NCBI GenBank assembly: GCA_016771945.1
Contig: QZLF01000001.1
Location: 825,447-889,446 of the forward strand
DNA length: 64,000 bases
Source: Candidatus Leucobacter sulfamidivorax
GTDB taxonomy: Bacteria > Actinomycetota > Actinomycetes > Actinomycetales > Microbacteriaceae
Direction: 5' to 3'
Numbering within the stretch: position 1 is the first letter of the stretch; the number at the start of each line of letters is the position of its first letter. The position numbers and the translations under genes are program-made. Of the stretch, positions 45,264 through 53,567 are shown piece after piece. Below the pieces are notes generated by a model. The model was given only the letters and a program-made list of their open reading frames with translations, was not told where the DNA came from and searched no databases.

Positions 45264-46331
45264 ATGTCTAGCATCGCGCATACGCGCCCGTTTGTCGTCG
45301 GCGTAGACACCCACGCCAGGCACCACGTCTACGCCGTCCTCACCACCACCGGTGAGGTCCTCGATACGCGCGAGTTCCCGACTCATCGCGCGGGTATCGC
45401 CCGCGCGATCGCTTGGGCCGCCCGCCGTACCGGCGGTGATCTCGCAACACTCTGGGCGATCGAGGGCACCGCTTCTTACGGGGCGCTCCTGACCGCAGCG
45501 GTCACCGCGACCGGATACCAGGTTGCTGAGGCCCCGCGCTTGGGCACGCATCGCGGGCACGGGGTCGGGAAGTCCGACCCGCTCGACGCGCAGCGCATCG
45601 CGGCCGCTGTGCTCCCGCTCGATACCACCCAGCTGCGTGTCCCGCGCCTGGGAGACGGGATACGGGCCTCGCTGCGGGTCCTGGTCGCGGCCCGCGACTT
45701 GATGACCGGTGAGCGGACCCGCAGCGTGAACGCGCTCACCGCGCTGCTGCGCATTCATGACCTCGGGGTTGATGCGCGCCATCCGCTCACCGGCCCTGGG
45801 CTGCGGCAGGTGAGCGGATGGCGGGCCCGCAGCGAATCCCTGACGCACCAGATCGCTCGGACGGAAGCGACCCGACTCGCGAAACGGGTCCGGGCACTCG
45901 ATGACGAGTTGGCCCGGAATCTTGCACGACTGACTGAACTTGTCAGGGCGAGCGCGGCGGCGCCGTTGCTGGAGGAGCCCGGGTTCGGGCCGGTATCGCT
46001 CGCGATCTGCCTCACCGTGTGGTCACACCCCGGTCGGGTCCGGTCAGAGGCTGCGTTCGCGTCGCTCGCGGGTGTGAACCCGATCCCGGCGTCTTCGGGG
46101 AACACTGTCCGGTATCGACTCAACCGGGGCGGCGATCGGCGGTTGAATCGTGCTCTGCACATGGTCGCGCTTACTCGGATGACTCATGATGAACGGACCC
46201 GCGCGTATGTTGAGAAACGGCGGGCTCAGGGGCGGACCCTGAAAGAGATCCGGCGTGGCCTCAAACGCTATCTCGCCCGTCATGTGTACCGGGTACTCAC
46301 CGCTGCCCAGCCCGCACCGTTACCGGCTTGA
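45264..46331 (+). CDS. IS110-family transposase (bridge-RNA recombinase)
   Basis: 355 residues. The RuvC-like N-terminal domain has the DEDD residues D15 (GVDTH), E67 (AIEGT), D105 and D108 (KSDPLDAQRI). A coiled-coil middle (RTEATRLAKRVRALDDELARNLARLTELV) follows, then the Tnp_20 domain with the catalytic serine in GVNPIPASSGNTVRYRLNRGGDRRLNRALHMVAL (S277/S278). In IS110 enzymes these two domains cut and rejoin target and donor DNA under guidance of the bridge RNA. The frame is intact and catalytic residues are present, so the element may be active. The start ATG is 57 bases after the bridge-RNA donor domain. Confidence 0.93.
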   Translation: MSSIAHTRPFVVGVDTHARHHVYAVLTTTGEVLDTREFPTHRAGIARAIAWAARRTGGDLATLWAIEGTASYGALLTAAVTATGYQVAEAPRLGTHRGHGVGKSDPLDAQRIAAAVLPLDTTQLRVPRLGDGIRASLRVLVAARDLMTGERTRSVNALTALLRIHDLGVDARHPLTGPGLRQVSGWRARSESLTHQIARTEATRLAKRVRALDDELARNLARLTELVRASAAAPLLEEPGFGPVSLAICLTVWSHPGRVRSEAAFASLAGVNPIPASSGNTVRYRLNRGGDRRLNRALHMVALTRMTHDERTRAYVEKRRAQGRTLKEIRRGLKRYLARHVYRVLTAAQPAPLPA

Positions 46332-46417
46332 CAAACATAGAAGGGTCTATTGCGCGAGGAAGGGCGGATCCGGGCGGAGAAGGGAGCGGCGGATCCGCGT
46401 CGCACTGCGCACGCGGC

Positions 46418-47083
46418 TCAGCCGCGGCGATCCTCCAGCGCCTCGAGGTCGACCCCGCTCTGCAGGATGTCCCGCACGAGCACCGCGAGGCTCGGCGCGC
46501 CCGACTTCTCCCGGATCCTCGTGCGGTGCACGTCGACGGTGCGCGTGCTGATGCCGAGCGCGTGGGCGACGACCTTGCTCGGCTCGCCCTCGATCACGAA
46601 GCGCAGCACCTCCCGCTCGCGCGGGGTCAGGGAGTCGAGGATCTCCTCGATGCGGGCGCGGCCCCGCCGCCCCTCCTGCATCTCCCGGGCGCTAGCGAGC
46701 GCGTCCTGCACCACGTCGATCATGTGCTGCGGCTCGTAGGGCTTCTCGATGAAGGTCACGGCCCCCTGCTGCAGGGCGCGCACCGACATCTTGATGTCGC
46801 CGTGCGCCGAGACGAAGATGACGGGCAGCTGCTCGCGGCGCTCGTTCAGGATCTCCTGCAGGCGGAAGCCGCTGATCTCGGGCATGCGCACGTCGACGAT
46901 GAGGCAGGCGATCCGCTCGGGGTCGAAGGCCTCGAGGAAGGCCGTGGCCGAGGTGAAGGAGTGCGATTCCAGCCCGACGGAGCCCACGAGCCACTCGAGC
47001 GAGGCGCAGAGCTCGCGATCGTCGTCGACGATGTAGACGCAGGGGGGCGGCGGATCCTCCCCGGCCTTCGCCTCGAGTTGCAC
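46418..47083 (-). CDS. FixJ/TodT-type response regulator
   Basis: 221 residues: receiver domain with acidic pocket D20-D22, phospho-acceptor D64 (LIVDVRMPEISGF), FVSAHGD and the conserved Lys in TFIEKPYEP; then a LuxR-type HTH from about 148 (LDSLTPREREVLRFVIEGEPSKVVAHALGISTRTVDVHRTRIREKSG). This is the FixJ/StyR/TodT class that pairs with PAS kinases such as the one at 40809-42356; no other kinase is near. GTG 47083 follows GAGGAGGCAGC. It diverges from the CoA ligase operon. The IS110 element now separates it from the SDR gene. Confidence 0.93.
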   Translation of the reverse strand: MQLEAKAGEDPPPPCVYIVDDDRELCASLEWLVGSVGLESHSFTSATAFLEAFDPERIACLIVDVRMPEISGFRLQEILNERREQLPVIFVSAHGDIKMSVRALQQGAVTFIEKPYEPQHMIDVVQDALASAREMQEGRRGRARIEEILDSLTPREREVLRFVIEGEPSKVVAHALGISTRTVDVHRTRIREKSGAPSLAVLVRDILQSGVDLEALEDRRG

Positions 47084-47198
47084 CGCTGCCTCCTCGATTC
47101 CGTTCTTCGGACCGCCGCCTTCGGATCACCACCCTCGCGCGGCATGATTCTCACTGTAACCCGTCAGGGCGGTCCGGGCCCCGCGGCGTCGCGGATTG

Positions 47199-47211
47199 AA
47201 GGATTTGCGTA
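47199..47211 (-). promoter_or_regulatory. TACGCAAA-type box, copy 2
   Basis: On the minus strand this reads TACGCAAATCCTT, differing at one position from the 42391-42403 copy. It lies in the gap between the divergent response regulator and CoA ligase genes. Candidate binding site for the response regulator. Confidence 0.5.
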
Positions 47212-47297
47212 GGCGCACCCGGGCAGCCTCTAGGGCGGCGGACGCATCCCCGCATATTCCGTCGGACGGCTCGACCGTAGGATGAAGGGGACTGCAG

Positions 47298-48902
47298 GTG
47301 GCAGAGACGAAGGGGTGCCGAGTGAGCGAAGCGACGGAGCGCGCGAGCGCGCATCTGCCCATGGCGGAGCGGACCGTTCCGGCGATGCTGCGCGGCGCCG
47401 CCGAGCAGCACGGCGACCGCGAGCTCGTGCGCTTCGAGGGCGTCTCCTGGAGCTACCGGGAGACCGAGCGGATCGCCGCGCGCGCCGCGCAGCGGCTGCG
47501 CGAGAGCTACGGCATCGGCCGGGGCGACGCGGTCGCCCTGCTGGTGCGCAACCGTCCCGAGTTCCTCGAGATCGTGCTGGGCACCGCCTGGCTCGGCGCC
47601 GTGAGCGCACCGCTGAACGTCGCCGCGAAGGGCGAGCAGCTGCGGCACATGCTCGCGAACTCGGGTGCGAGCGTGGTCTTCGCCGAGGAGGACCTGGTGG
47701 ATCGCGTCCGCGAGGCGGACGCCTCGCTGCGGATCGTGCTCGTCGGGGCGCCGGCCGAGGCCGGCGAGGGCTGGTCGCTGGCCGACGCGGCGGCGGATCC
47801 GGTGCCGGTCGGCCCGGGCGATCCCTTCGCGATCCTCTACACCTCCGGCACGACCGGCCTCTCGAAGGGCGTCGTCTGCCCGCACGCGCAGTACTACTGG
47901 TGGGCGCACCACAACATCTCGCTGCTCGAGATCGAGGCCGACGACGTGCTGCTGACGACGCTGCCGCTCTTCCACACGAACGCCCTCAGCGCCTTCGTGC
48001 AGGCGCTGCGCGCGGGCGCGAAGATCGTCTACGAGACCCGCTTCTCGGCCTCCGGCTTCCGCCGCTCGATGACCGAGTCGGGGGCCACGATCACCTTCCT
48101 CCTCGGCGCGATGGTGCCGATCCTGCTCACGACGCCCGAACAGGATGACGACGCCGACATCCCGCTCGACCGCGTGCTGGCCCCCGGCGTGCCCGAGCAG
48201 GTCGCCGATCAGTTCGCCGAGCGCTTCGGCATCCGCCTGATCGACGGCTTCGCCTCGACCGAGTCGAACTTCGTGATCGGCTCGCGCGCCGGCGAGCGCC
48301 GCCCCGGCTGGATGGGCACGGTGCAGGAGGGCTTCGAGGTGCGGGTCGCCGACGAGCACGGCGACGAGGTGCCCGACGGGACGCCCGGCGAGCTGCTGCT
48401 GCGCGCCCGGGAGCCGTACGCCTTCTCGCTCGGCTACAACCGGATGCCCGAGGCGACCGTGGCCGCCTGGGGCAACCTCTGGCTGCACACCGGCGACCGC
48501 GTGCTGCGGAACGAGGACGGCTACTTCAAGTTCGTGGACCGGCTGAAGGACGTGATCCGGCGCCGCGGCGAGAACATCTCCTCCTTCGAGGTCGAGGAGG
48601 CGCTGCTCAGGCACGAGGCGGTCGAGGCCGTCGCCGTGTTCCCCGTCGGCTCGGACCTCGCCGAGGACGAGGTGATGGCGGCGGTCGTGGTGAAGCAGGG
48701 GCAGAGCCTCGCCCCCGAGGCGCTGCTCGATCGCGCGCAGGAGTTCCTCGCCTACTTCGCCGTGCCCCGCTACGTCGACTTCGTGACCGAGCTGCCGCTC
48801 ACCGAGAACGGGAAGGTGCGCAAGTTCGTGCTGCGCGAGCGCGGCGTGACCGCGAGCACCTGGGACCGCGAGGCCGCCGGCTACGTGCTCAGGCGGGACT
48901 GA
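47298..48902 (+). CDS. Acyl-CoA synthetase (AMP-forming)
   Basis: ANL-superfamily CoA ligase, 534 residues. Seen: P-loop ILYTSGTTGLSKGVV, substrate region LPLFHTNALSAFVQAL, FASTESNFVIGS, the hinge LHTGDRVLRNEDGYFKFVDRLKDVIRRRGENIS and the C-terminal adenylation lysine in LPLTENGKVRKFVL. The sequence resembles the CaiC/FadD13-like medium acid or aromatic acid ligases. GTG 47298 and GTG 47322 both have an AAGGGG-type ribosome site. First gene of an operon with the thiolase-like and OB-fold genes; it probably activates an acid from the upstream oxidation steps. Substrate not readable. Confidence 0.9.
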   Translation: MAETKGCRVSEATERASAHLPMAERTVPAMLRGAAEQHGDRELVRFEGVSWSYRETERIAARAAQRLRESYGIGRGDAVALLVRNRPEFLEIVLGTAWLGAVSAPLNVAAKGEQLRHMLANSGASVVFAEEDLVDRVREADASLRIVLVGAPAEAGEGWSLADAAADPVPVGPGDPFAILYTSGTTGLSKGVVCPHAQYYWWAHHNISLLEIEADDVLLTTLPLFHTNALSAFVQALRAGAKIVYETRFSASGFRRSMTESGATITFLLGAMVPILLTTPEQDDDADIPLDRVLAPGVPEQVADQFAERFGIRLIDGFASTESNFVIGSRAGERRPGWMGTVQEGFEVRVADEHGDEVPDGTPGELLLRAREPYAFSLGYNRMPEATVAAWGNLWLHTGDRVLRNEDGYFKFVDRLKDVIRRRGENISSFEVEEALLRHEAVEAVAVFPVGSDLAEDEVMAAVVVKQGQSLAPEALLDRAQEFLAYFAVPRYVDFVTELPLTENGKVRKFVLRERGVTASTWDREAAGYVLRRD

Positions 48903-48904
48903 CC

Positions 48905-50074
48905 GTGGCCGCGCCAGCAGGGTCGGACGTCGTCGTCTGCGCGCCGACGACGGTGCCCTACGAGCGCTTCTCGCCGCACGGGGCGCCGTTCTGGTTCGGA
49001 CGCGCGATCCGCACCCTCTGCGAGTCGGCGGGGATCGAGCCCGCCGAGATCGACGGGCTCGCGATCGCCTCGATGACGATGGGGCCCGATACCGCGATCG
49101 GCATCGTGGAGCACCTCGGGCTGCGCCTGCGCTGGCTCGACCAGCCGACCGTGGGCGGGGCCTCGGGCCTCGTCGCGCTACGCCGCGCGGTCGCCGCCGT
49201 CGCGCTCGGCGACGCGGAGACGGTGGTCTGCGCGGGCGCCGACACCAACCGGCCGGGCGCCTTCGAGGGTCTGATCGAGAACTTCTCGCAGTTCTCCCGC
49301 GACGCGGTCGTGCCCTACGGGGCGGGCGGCCCGAACGGCAGCTTCGCGCTCATCACCCAGGCGTTCATGCGCGAGACCGGCCTCGAGCCCGCCGACTTCG
49401 GCAAGCTCTGCGCGGCGCAGCGGGAGAACGCGGCCGCGAACCCGGTCGCCCTGATGCGCAAGCCCTACGCGATCGAGGACTACCTGGCCTCCCGGCTCAT
49501 CGCCGACCCGATCCGCCTGCTCGACTGCGTGATGCCGTGCGCGGGCGCCGAGGCCTTCCTCGTCACGACGGCGGATCGCGCAGACGCCCTGGGGCTTCCG
49601 GGCGTCCGCGTGCTGTCGTCGTTCGAGAGCTACAACGAGTACCCGGAGGACCCGGTGCAGACGCGCGGCGGCTGGGCCGCCCGTGCGGAAGAGCTGTGGG
49701 ATCGCGCGGGCCTCGGGCCCGCGGATGTCGACGTGGCGCACAGCTACGACGACTACCCGGCGATCGTCGCGATGCAGCTGCGCGACCTCGGCTTCGCACC
49801 GGAAGGCGACATCGCAGGGTTCATCCGCTCTCATACCTTCACGGTGGACGGCAGCTTCCCGCACAACACCTCGGGCGGGCAGCTCTCGACCGGCCAGGCC
49901 GGCTTCGCGGGCGGCTTCCTCGGCGTGAACGAGACGCTGCGGCAGCTCATCGGCCGGCCGCTCGGCGCGCAGGTGCCGGACGCGCGCACGGGACTCGTCT
50001 CGGGCTTCGGCATGATCAACTACGACCGCGGCCTCGTCTCTGCGGCGGCCGTGCTCGAGGGGAGGGCTGCATGA
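48905..50074 (+). CDS. Thiolase-like protein (SCP-x type), active-site Cys absent
   Basis: 389 residues in the thiolase fold, close to the lipid-transfer/SCP-x group: GIEPAEIDGLAIASM, VDVAHSYDDYPAIVAMQLRDLGF and FPHNTSGGQLSTGQAGFAGGFLGVNETLRQL. In canonical thiolases a Cys lies in the N-C-A/S-S-G segment; here the corresponding stretch reads TVGGASGLVALRRAV without Cys. It may therefore use another mechanism (retro-aldol or thiolysis with the partner) or be non-catalytic. It begins 2 bases after the CoA ligase stop (GTG) and overlaps the OB-fold gene by 4 bases (ATGA). Confidence 0.85.
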   Translation: MAAPAGSDVVVCAPTTVPYERFSPHGAPFWFGRAIRTLCESAGIEPAEIDGLAIASMTMGPDTAIGIVEHLGLRLRWLDQPTVGGASGLVALRRAVAAVALGDAETVVCAGADTNRPGAFEGLIENFSQFSRDAVVPYGAGGPNGSFALITQAFMRETGLEPADFGKLCAAQRENAAANPVALMRKPYAIEDYLASRLIADPIRLLDCVMPCAGAEAFLVTTADRADALGLPGVRVLSSFESYNEYPEDPVQTRGGWAARAEELWDRAGLGPADVDVAHSYDDYPAIVAMQLRDLGFAPEGDIAGFIRSHTFTVDGSFPHNTSGGQLSTGQAGFAGGFLGVNETLRQLIGRPLGAQVPDARTGLVSGFGMINYDRGLVSAAAVLEGRAA

Positions 50075-50784
50075 TGGCGAGCGACGCCTCCGCCACCGCG
50101 GCGCTGCTGCCGCCCTACGGGCGCGATGTGACGAGCCTCGAGCTGACGGTCTGCGCGCTCGAGGGCGCGTTTAGGCTGCAGTTCGATACGGGCACCGGCC
50201 GGGTGCAGTACCCGCCGCGCGAGATCGCCGCGTTCTCCCTCTCCGAGGAGCTCGAGTGGCGCGAGGTCGAGCCCCGCGGCACCGTGCTGGCCGCGACGGT
50301 GCTGCGCGCCTCGGGGTCGGCCTACACGCGCGAGCTGCTGCCGTGGCCGATCGTGCTGGTGGAGGTCGCGGGGGCGCGGATCATCGCGCACGCGCTCGAA
50401 GCGGAGGGCGCGTTCGAGCCCGGGGACGCGGTGCGCCTCGAGCTGCGCCTGGACCGGGCCGGGCGGGGCGTGTACTGCGCGTTCGCCGGTGAACCGGGCG
50501 CGGATGCGGACGCCGCGGTCGACGCCGACACCGAGCGCCGACGCGCGGAGTTCCTCGCGACCGCTCGCGGCGCGCGGCTCAGGATCGTCGGGGAGGATCG
50601 GGCGGAGCGCCTCGTCGCGGCGGCGACCGCGGGCGGGGCGGAGGAGATCCTCGTCGATCCGCTGCTCTTCGAGCGGCTGGCCCCCGGGCTCCGGGAGCAG
50701 TGCGTACCGGACACGGGTGAGGACGAGCGCGATTACGCGAGCGAAGCGCGGCCCGAGCCGTGGCCCGTGCGCGCCGACTTCTGA
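50071..50784 (+). CDS. OB-fold (DUF35-like) partner protein
   Basis: 237 residues. The first 140 resemble a DUF35 OB-fold partner of SCP-x-type thiolases: FRLQFDTGTGRVQYPPREIAAFSL, then GTVLAATVLRASGSAYTRELLPWPIVLVEVAGARIIAHAL. In the family the first segment is a zinc ribbon with C-x2-C pairs; here the Cys positions read QFDTGTG, so the zinc site is lost. The last 90 residues (TERRRAEFLATARGARLRIVGEDRAERLVAAATAGGAEEILVDPLLFERL) are an extension I do not recognise. Translationally coupled to the thiolase-like gene; the two presumably form a complex. Confidence 0.75.
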   Translation: MMASDASATAALLPPYGRDVTSLELTVCALEGAFRLQFDTGTGRVQYPPREIAAFSLSEELEWREVEPRGTVLAATVLRASGSAYTRELLPWPIVLVEVAGARIIAHALEAEGAFEPGDAVRLELRLDRAGRGVYCAFAGEPGADADAAVDADTERRRAEFLATARGARLRIVGEDRAERLVAAATAGGAEEILVDPLLFERLAPGLREQCVPDTGEDERDYASEARPEPWPVRADF

Positions 50785-50797
50785 GGGCTGCGCGGGA

Positions 50798-51124
50798 CTA
50801 CGCGCCGGTCTCGAGCAGCTCGGGGTGCTTCGCGAGGTAGCCCTCGATGAACCAGCACGAGGCCGCGACCGAGCGGCCGTGCACGACCTCGTCGGTGACC
50901 GCGCGATGCGCGAGCAGGCCCGACAGCCCGGTGCCGCGCAGCTCGGGGTCGACGACCGTGTGGTCGAAGTCGATGGCCGGCCCCGCCGGTCCCTCGAACA
51001 GGGTGTAGTGCGCCTCGCCGAGCTCCCGCCCGGCCTGCTTCAGCACGAATCGGCTGCGCCCCGGCTCGTGCTCGATGGTGAACCCGTCGGCCTCGGCCGA
51101 CGCCTCGTCTAGATATCTGGCCAT
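50798..51124 (-). CDS. GNAT-like N-acetyltransferase (YjdJ/NATD1 type)
   Basis: 108 residues, the short GCN5-related fold: FTIEHEPGRSRFVLKQAGRELGEAHYTLFEGPAGPAIDFDHTVVDPELRGTGLSGLLAHRAV, with the acetyl-CoA turn R-G-T-G-L-S-G, and the C-terminal CWFIEGYLAKHPE typical of the YjdJ family. The target is unknown. Convergent with the OB-fold gene, 13 bases apart; diverges from the MFS gene. Confidence 0.88.
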   Translation of the reverse strand: MARYLDEASAEADGFTIEHEPGRSRFVLKQAGRELGEAHYTLFEGPAGPAIDFDHTVVDPELRGTGLSGLLAHRAVTDEVVHGRSVAASCWFIEGYLAKHPELLETGA

Positions 51125-51212
51125 GCCCTCAGCCTACGCCGCGAGCGGAGCACCGCAAGCGATCGCGGCACGGGGTGCGCGCGTCACCTCACTCCGGTAG
51201 GCTTGGCCGGTC

Positions 51213-52676
51213 ATGCCTTCTCTTCCCGACTCGTCGCCCCGCGACAACGACCGGGAGCGCACCCTCGGAGCCCGCGAATCGCTGGCCATCTGGCTGCTGC
51301 TCGTCTCGGCGTTCGTCGTCATACTCAACGAGACGGTCATGGGCGTGGCGCTGCCGAAGCTCATGCACGAGCTCGACATCACGGCCGCAGCCGGGCAATG
51401 GCTCACCGCGGCCTTCCTGCTCACCATGAGCGTGGTGATCCCGATCACCGGCATGCTCATCCAGCGGGTCCGCACCCGGACGCTCTTCATCGTCGCCATG
51501 AGCCTGTTCAGCGCGGGCACGCTGCTCGCCGCGGTCGCGCCGGGGTTCGAGATCCTGCTGGTCGGCCGGGTGGTCCAGGCCTGCGGCACCGCCATCATGA
51601 TGCCGCTGCTCATGACGACGGTCACCACCACCGTGCCGAAGCACCAGCGCGGCATGATCATGGGCCGCGTCTCCGTCGTGATCTCGGTGGCCCCCGCGCT
51701 CGGCCCGACGCTGTCGGGCGTCGTGCTGCAGTTCCTGAACTGGCGCTGGCTCTTCCTCATCGTGCTGCCCATCGCCATCATCGCCCTCGTGCTGGGCGCG
51801 CTGCGCATGCCGAACGTGGGGGAGGTGCGCAAGGCGCGCCTCGATCCGCTCTCCGTGCTGCTCACCCTGCTCGGCTTCGGCGGCCTCGTCTACGGGCTCA
51901 GCGCGATCGGCGAGCAGGCGAGCGGCCAGGCCAGCGTGCCGCCGTGGATCCCGATCGTCATCGGCGTCGCCGGGCTCGCGGCCTTCGTGTGGCGGCAGGT
52001 GTCGCTGCAGCGGGAGGATCGCGCGCTGCTCGACCTGCGCACCTTCCGGACCCGCCAGTTCGCGTTCGGGGCGCTGCTGTTCGGCATCTTCGCGATGGCG
52101 CTCTTCGGCAGCCTGATCCTGCTGCCCATCTACGTGCAGGACGTGCTCGGCTACGACACCCTCGTCTCCGGCCTCGTGCTGCTGCCGGGCGGGCTCGCGA
52201 TGGCGCTGCTCGGCCAGTACGTCGGGCGGCGGGTGGATCGTCGGGGTGCGCGACCGGTGCTGATCCCGGGCATCATCATCACCACGGTCTCGCTGTGGGC
52301 CATGACGCTGTTTACCGACACGACGCCGCTGTGGCAGGTGATCGCGACCCACGTGGTGATGAGCATCGGCCTCGCGAACACCTTCACCCCGCTGTTCGAG
52401 GTCTCACTGGGATCCCTGCCGTCGTCGCTCGCCTCGCACGGCAGCGCGACCGTCGCGACCGTGCAGCAGGTGGCGGGCGCCGCGGGCACCGCCCTCTTCG
52501 TCACCGTGATGACCCTGGGCGCGGTCTCGGCGGCCGGATCCCCTGAGGCCGTCGACTCGCACGCGCTCGCGGAGGGCACCCGCCTCGCGTTCCTCACCGG
52601 CGGCGTGATCTCGACGCTCGCCGTGATCGTGGCGCTCTTCATCCGCGACCCCGAGGGGCGGACCGAGGCGGTCTGA
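51213..52676 (+). CDS. DHA2-type MFS multidrug efflux transporter
   Basis: 487 residues, about 14 helices, of the EmrB/QacA group. Seen: VVILNETVMGVALPKLMHELDITAAAGQWLTAAFLLTMSVVIPITGMLIQRVRTRTLF (helices 1-2 and the loop motif), motif C in SVVISVAPALGPTLSGVVLQFLNWRWLFLI, and the internal VGRRVDRRGARPVLI loop. It probably exports hydrophobic cations or drugs with protons. ATG 51213 is 10 bases after a TAGGCT -10 (51197-51202), so it may be leaderless. No adjacent regulator. Confidence 0.9.
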   Translation: MPSLPDSSPRDNDRERTLGARESLAIWLLLVSAFVVILNETVMGVALPKLMHELDITAAAGQWLTAAFLLTMSVVIPITGMLIQRVRTRTLFIVAMSLFSAGTLLAAVAPGFEILLVGRVVQACGTAIMMPLLMTTVTTTVPKHQRGMIMGRVSVVISVAPALGPTLSGVVLQFLNWRWLFLIVLPIAIIALVLGALRMPNVGEVRKARLDPLSVLLTLLGFGGLVYGLSAIGEQASGQASVPPWIPIVIGVAGLAAFVWRQVSLQREDRALLDLRTFRTRQFAFGALLFGIFAMALFGSLILLPIYVQDVLGYDTLVSGLVLLPGGLAMALLGQYVGRRVDRRGARPVLIPGIIITTVSLWAMTLFTDTTPLWQVIATHVVMSIGLANTFTPLFEVSLGSLPSSLASHGSATVATVQQVAGAAGTALFVTVMTLGAVSAAGSPEAVDSHALAEGTRLAFLTGGVISTLAVIVALFIRDPEGRTEAV

Positions 52677-52715
52677 GGCGGGTCAGCGGCCCGGACTGCG
52701 CCGACGGTCCCCGGG

Positions 52716-53567
52716 CTAGCGGCCCGGGAACTGCGGCTTGCGCTTCTCGACGAAGGCCGTCGTGCCCTCGCGCAGATCGTCGCTCTCGAAGCACTCGACG
52801 AAGGCCTCGAGCTCTGCCTCGATGCCCTGGTCCGTGGGCAGCGCCTGCGCCGCGCGGATGGCGCGCTTGGCGAGCGACACCGCGACGGGCGACTGCGCGG
52901 CCGACTGCAGCAGGGTCGTGCGCGCGGCCTCGGCGAGCGCGCCCGTGTCGGGCAGCACGCGGGCGACCAGGCCGATCCGCTCCGCCTCGAGCGCGTCGAT
53001 GTGGCGGCCGGTGAAGATCAGCTCACGCGCGTGGGCGATGCCCACGTACTGCTGCAGGCGTGCACAGCCGCCGAAGCCGGGGATGAGGCCGAGTGCGACC
53101 TCGGGCTGGCCGAACTTCGCGTTCTCCGAGGCGTAGATGACATCGCAGGCCATCGCGATCTCGCAGCCGCCGCCGAGGGCGTAGCCGTTGACCGCTGCGA
53201 CGACGGGCACCGGCAGCGTCTCGATCCACGAGAACAGCTCGTGCGCCTCGGAGGCGTAGACGCGTGCGTCGTCGACGGTCATGGTCTGCATGGTCTTGAT
53301 ATCGGCGCCGGCGATGAAGGCCTTGCCGCCGGTCCCGGTGAGGATGACCCCCCGGATCGACCAGTCGAGATCCTCGCCGTCCGCGACGAGCGGCCGTCCG
53401 AGGCGTTCGCGCAGCAGGCCGAAGACCTCGCGCAGCTCGGCGATCACCTGCGGCGCGAGGGCGTTCAGCGCCTCGGGCCGGTGCACCGCGATCGTCAGGA
53501 TCGAATCGGTGAGATGCAGCTCGAGCGTCTCGAGCCGGAGGGCGGCGACCCGTTCCGCGGCGCTCAT
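52716..53567 (-). CDS. Enoyl-CoA hydratase
   Basis: Crotonase-fold hydratase, 283 residues. Seen: LTIAVHRPEALNALAPQVIAEL, GTGGKAFIAGADIKTMQTM (oxyanion hole), NGYALGGGCEIAMACDVIYASENAKFGQPEVALGLIPGFGG with the catalytic Glu region, and KRAIRAAQALPTDQGIEAE. It hydrates 2-enoyl-CoA in beta-oxidation-type pathways. ATG 53567 overlaps the stop of the upstream 83-residue membrane protein gene (ATGA). A frame starting 36 bases upstream is not supported. Confidence 0.92.
   Translation of the reverse strand: MSAAERVAALRLETLELHLTDSILTIAVHRPEALNALAPQVIAELREVFGLLRERLGRPLVADGEDLDWSIRGVILTGTGGKAFIAGADIKTMQTMTVDDARVYASEAHELFSWIETLPVPVVAAVNGYALGGGCEIAMACDVIYASENAKFGQPEVALGLIPGFGGCARLQQYVGIAHARELIFTGRHIDALEAERIGLVARVLPDTGALAEAARTTLLQSAAQSPVAVSLAKRAIRAAQALPTDQGIEAELEAFVECFESDDLREGTTAFVEKRKPQFPGR

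Larger units (their letters stand above)
44957..46347 (+). mobile_element. IS110-family insertion sequence
   Basis: Element of 1391 bases between two CT dinucleotides (44955-44956 and 46348-46349), the duplicated core expected of IS110 elements. Boundaries come from reconstruction of the broken target palindrome and agree with guide sequences in the left-end RNA. Layout: left non-coding end of about 300 bases with the bridge RNA, one transposase gene, and a 16-base right end. There are no terminal inverted repeats, as usual for the family. TTGACA at 46329-46334 faces outward at the right end and could form a junction promoter when the element circularises. Confidence 0.85.

Noticed and set aside
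44901-46356. GCGCAATAG / CTATTGCGC as terminal inverted repeats of the IS element
   Set aside because: These 9-base repeats are better explained as the two arms of the target hairpin split by the insertion; IS110 elements lack such terminal repeats.
46332-46417. Repeated GGCGGATCC-type words as a regulatory motif
   Set aside because: The same word occurs in many coding and non-coding places in this window, so it looks like compositional bias; a genome-wide count would be needed to claim more.
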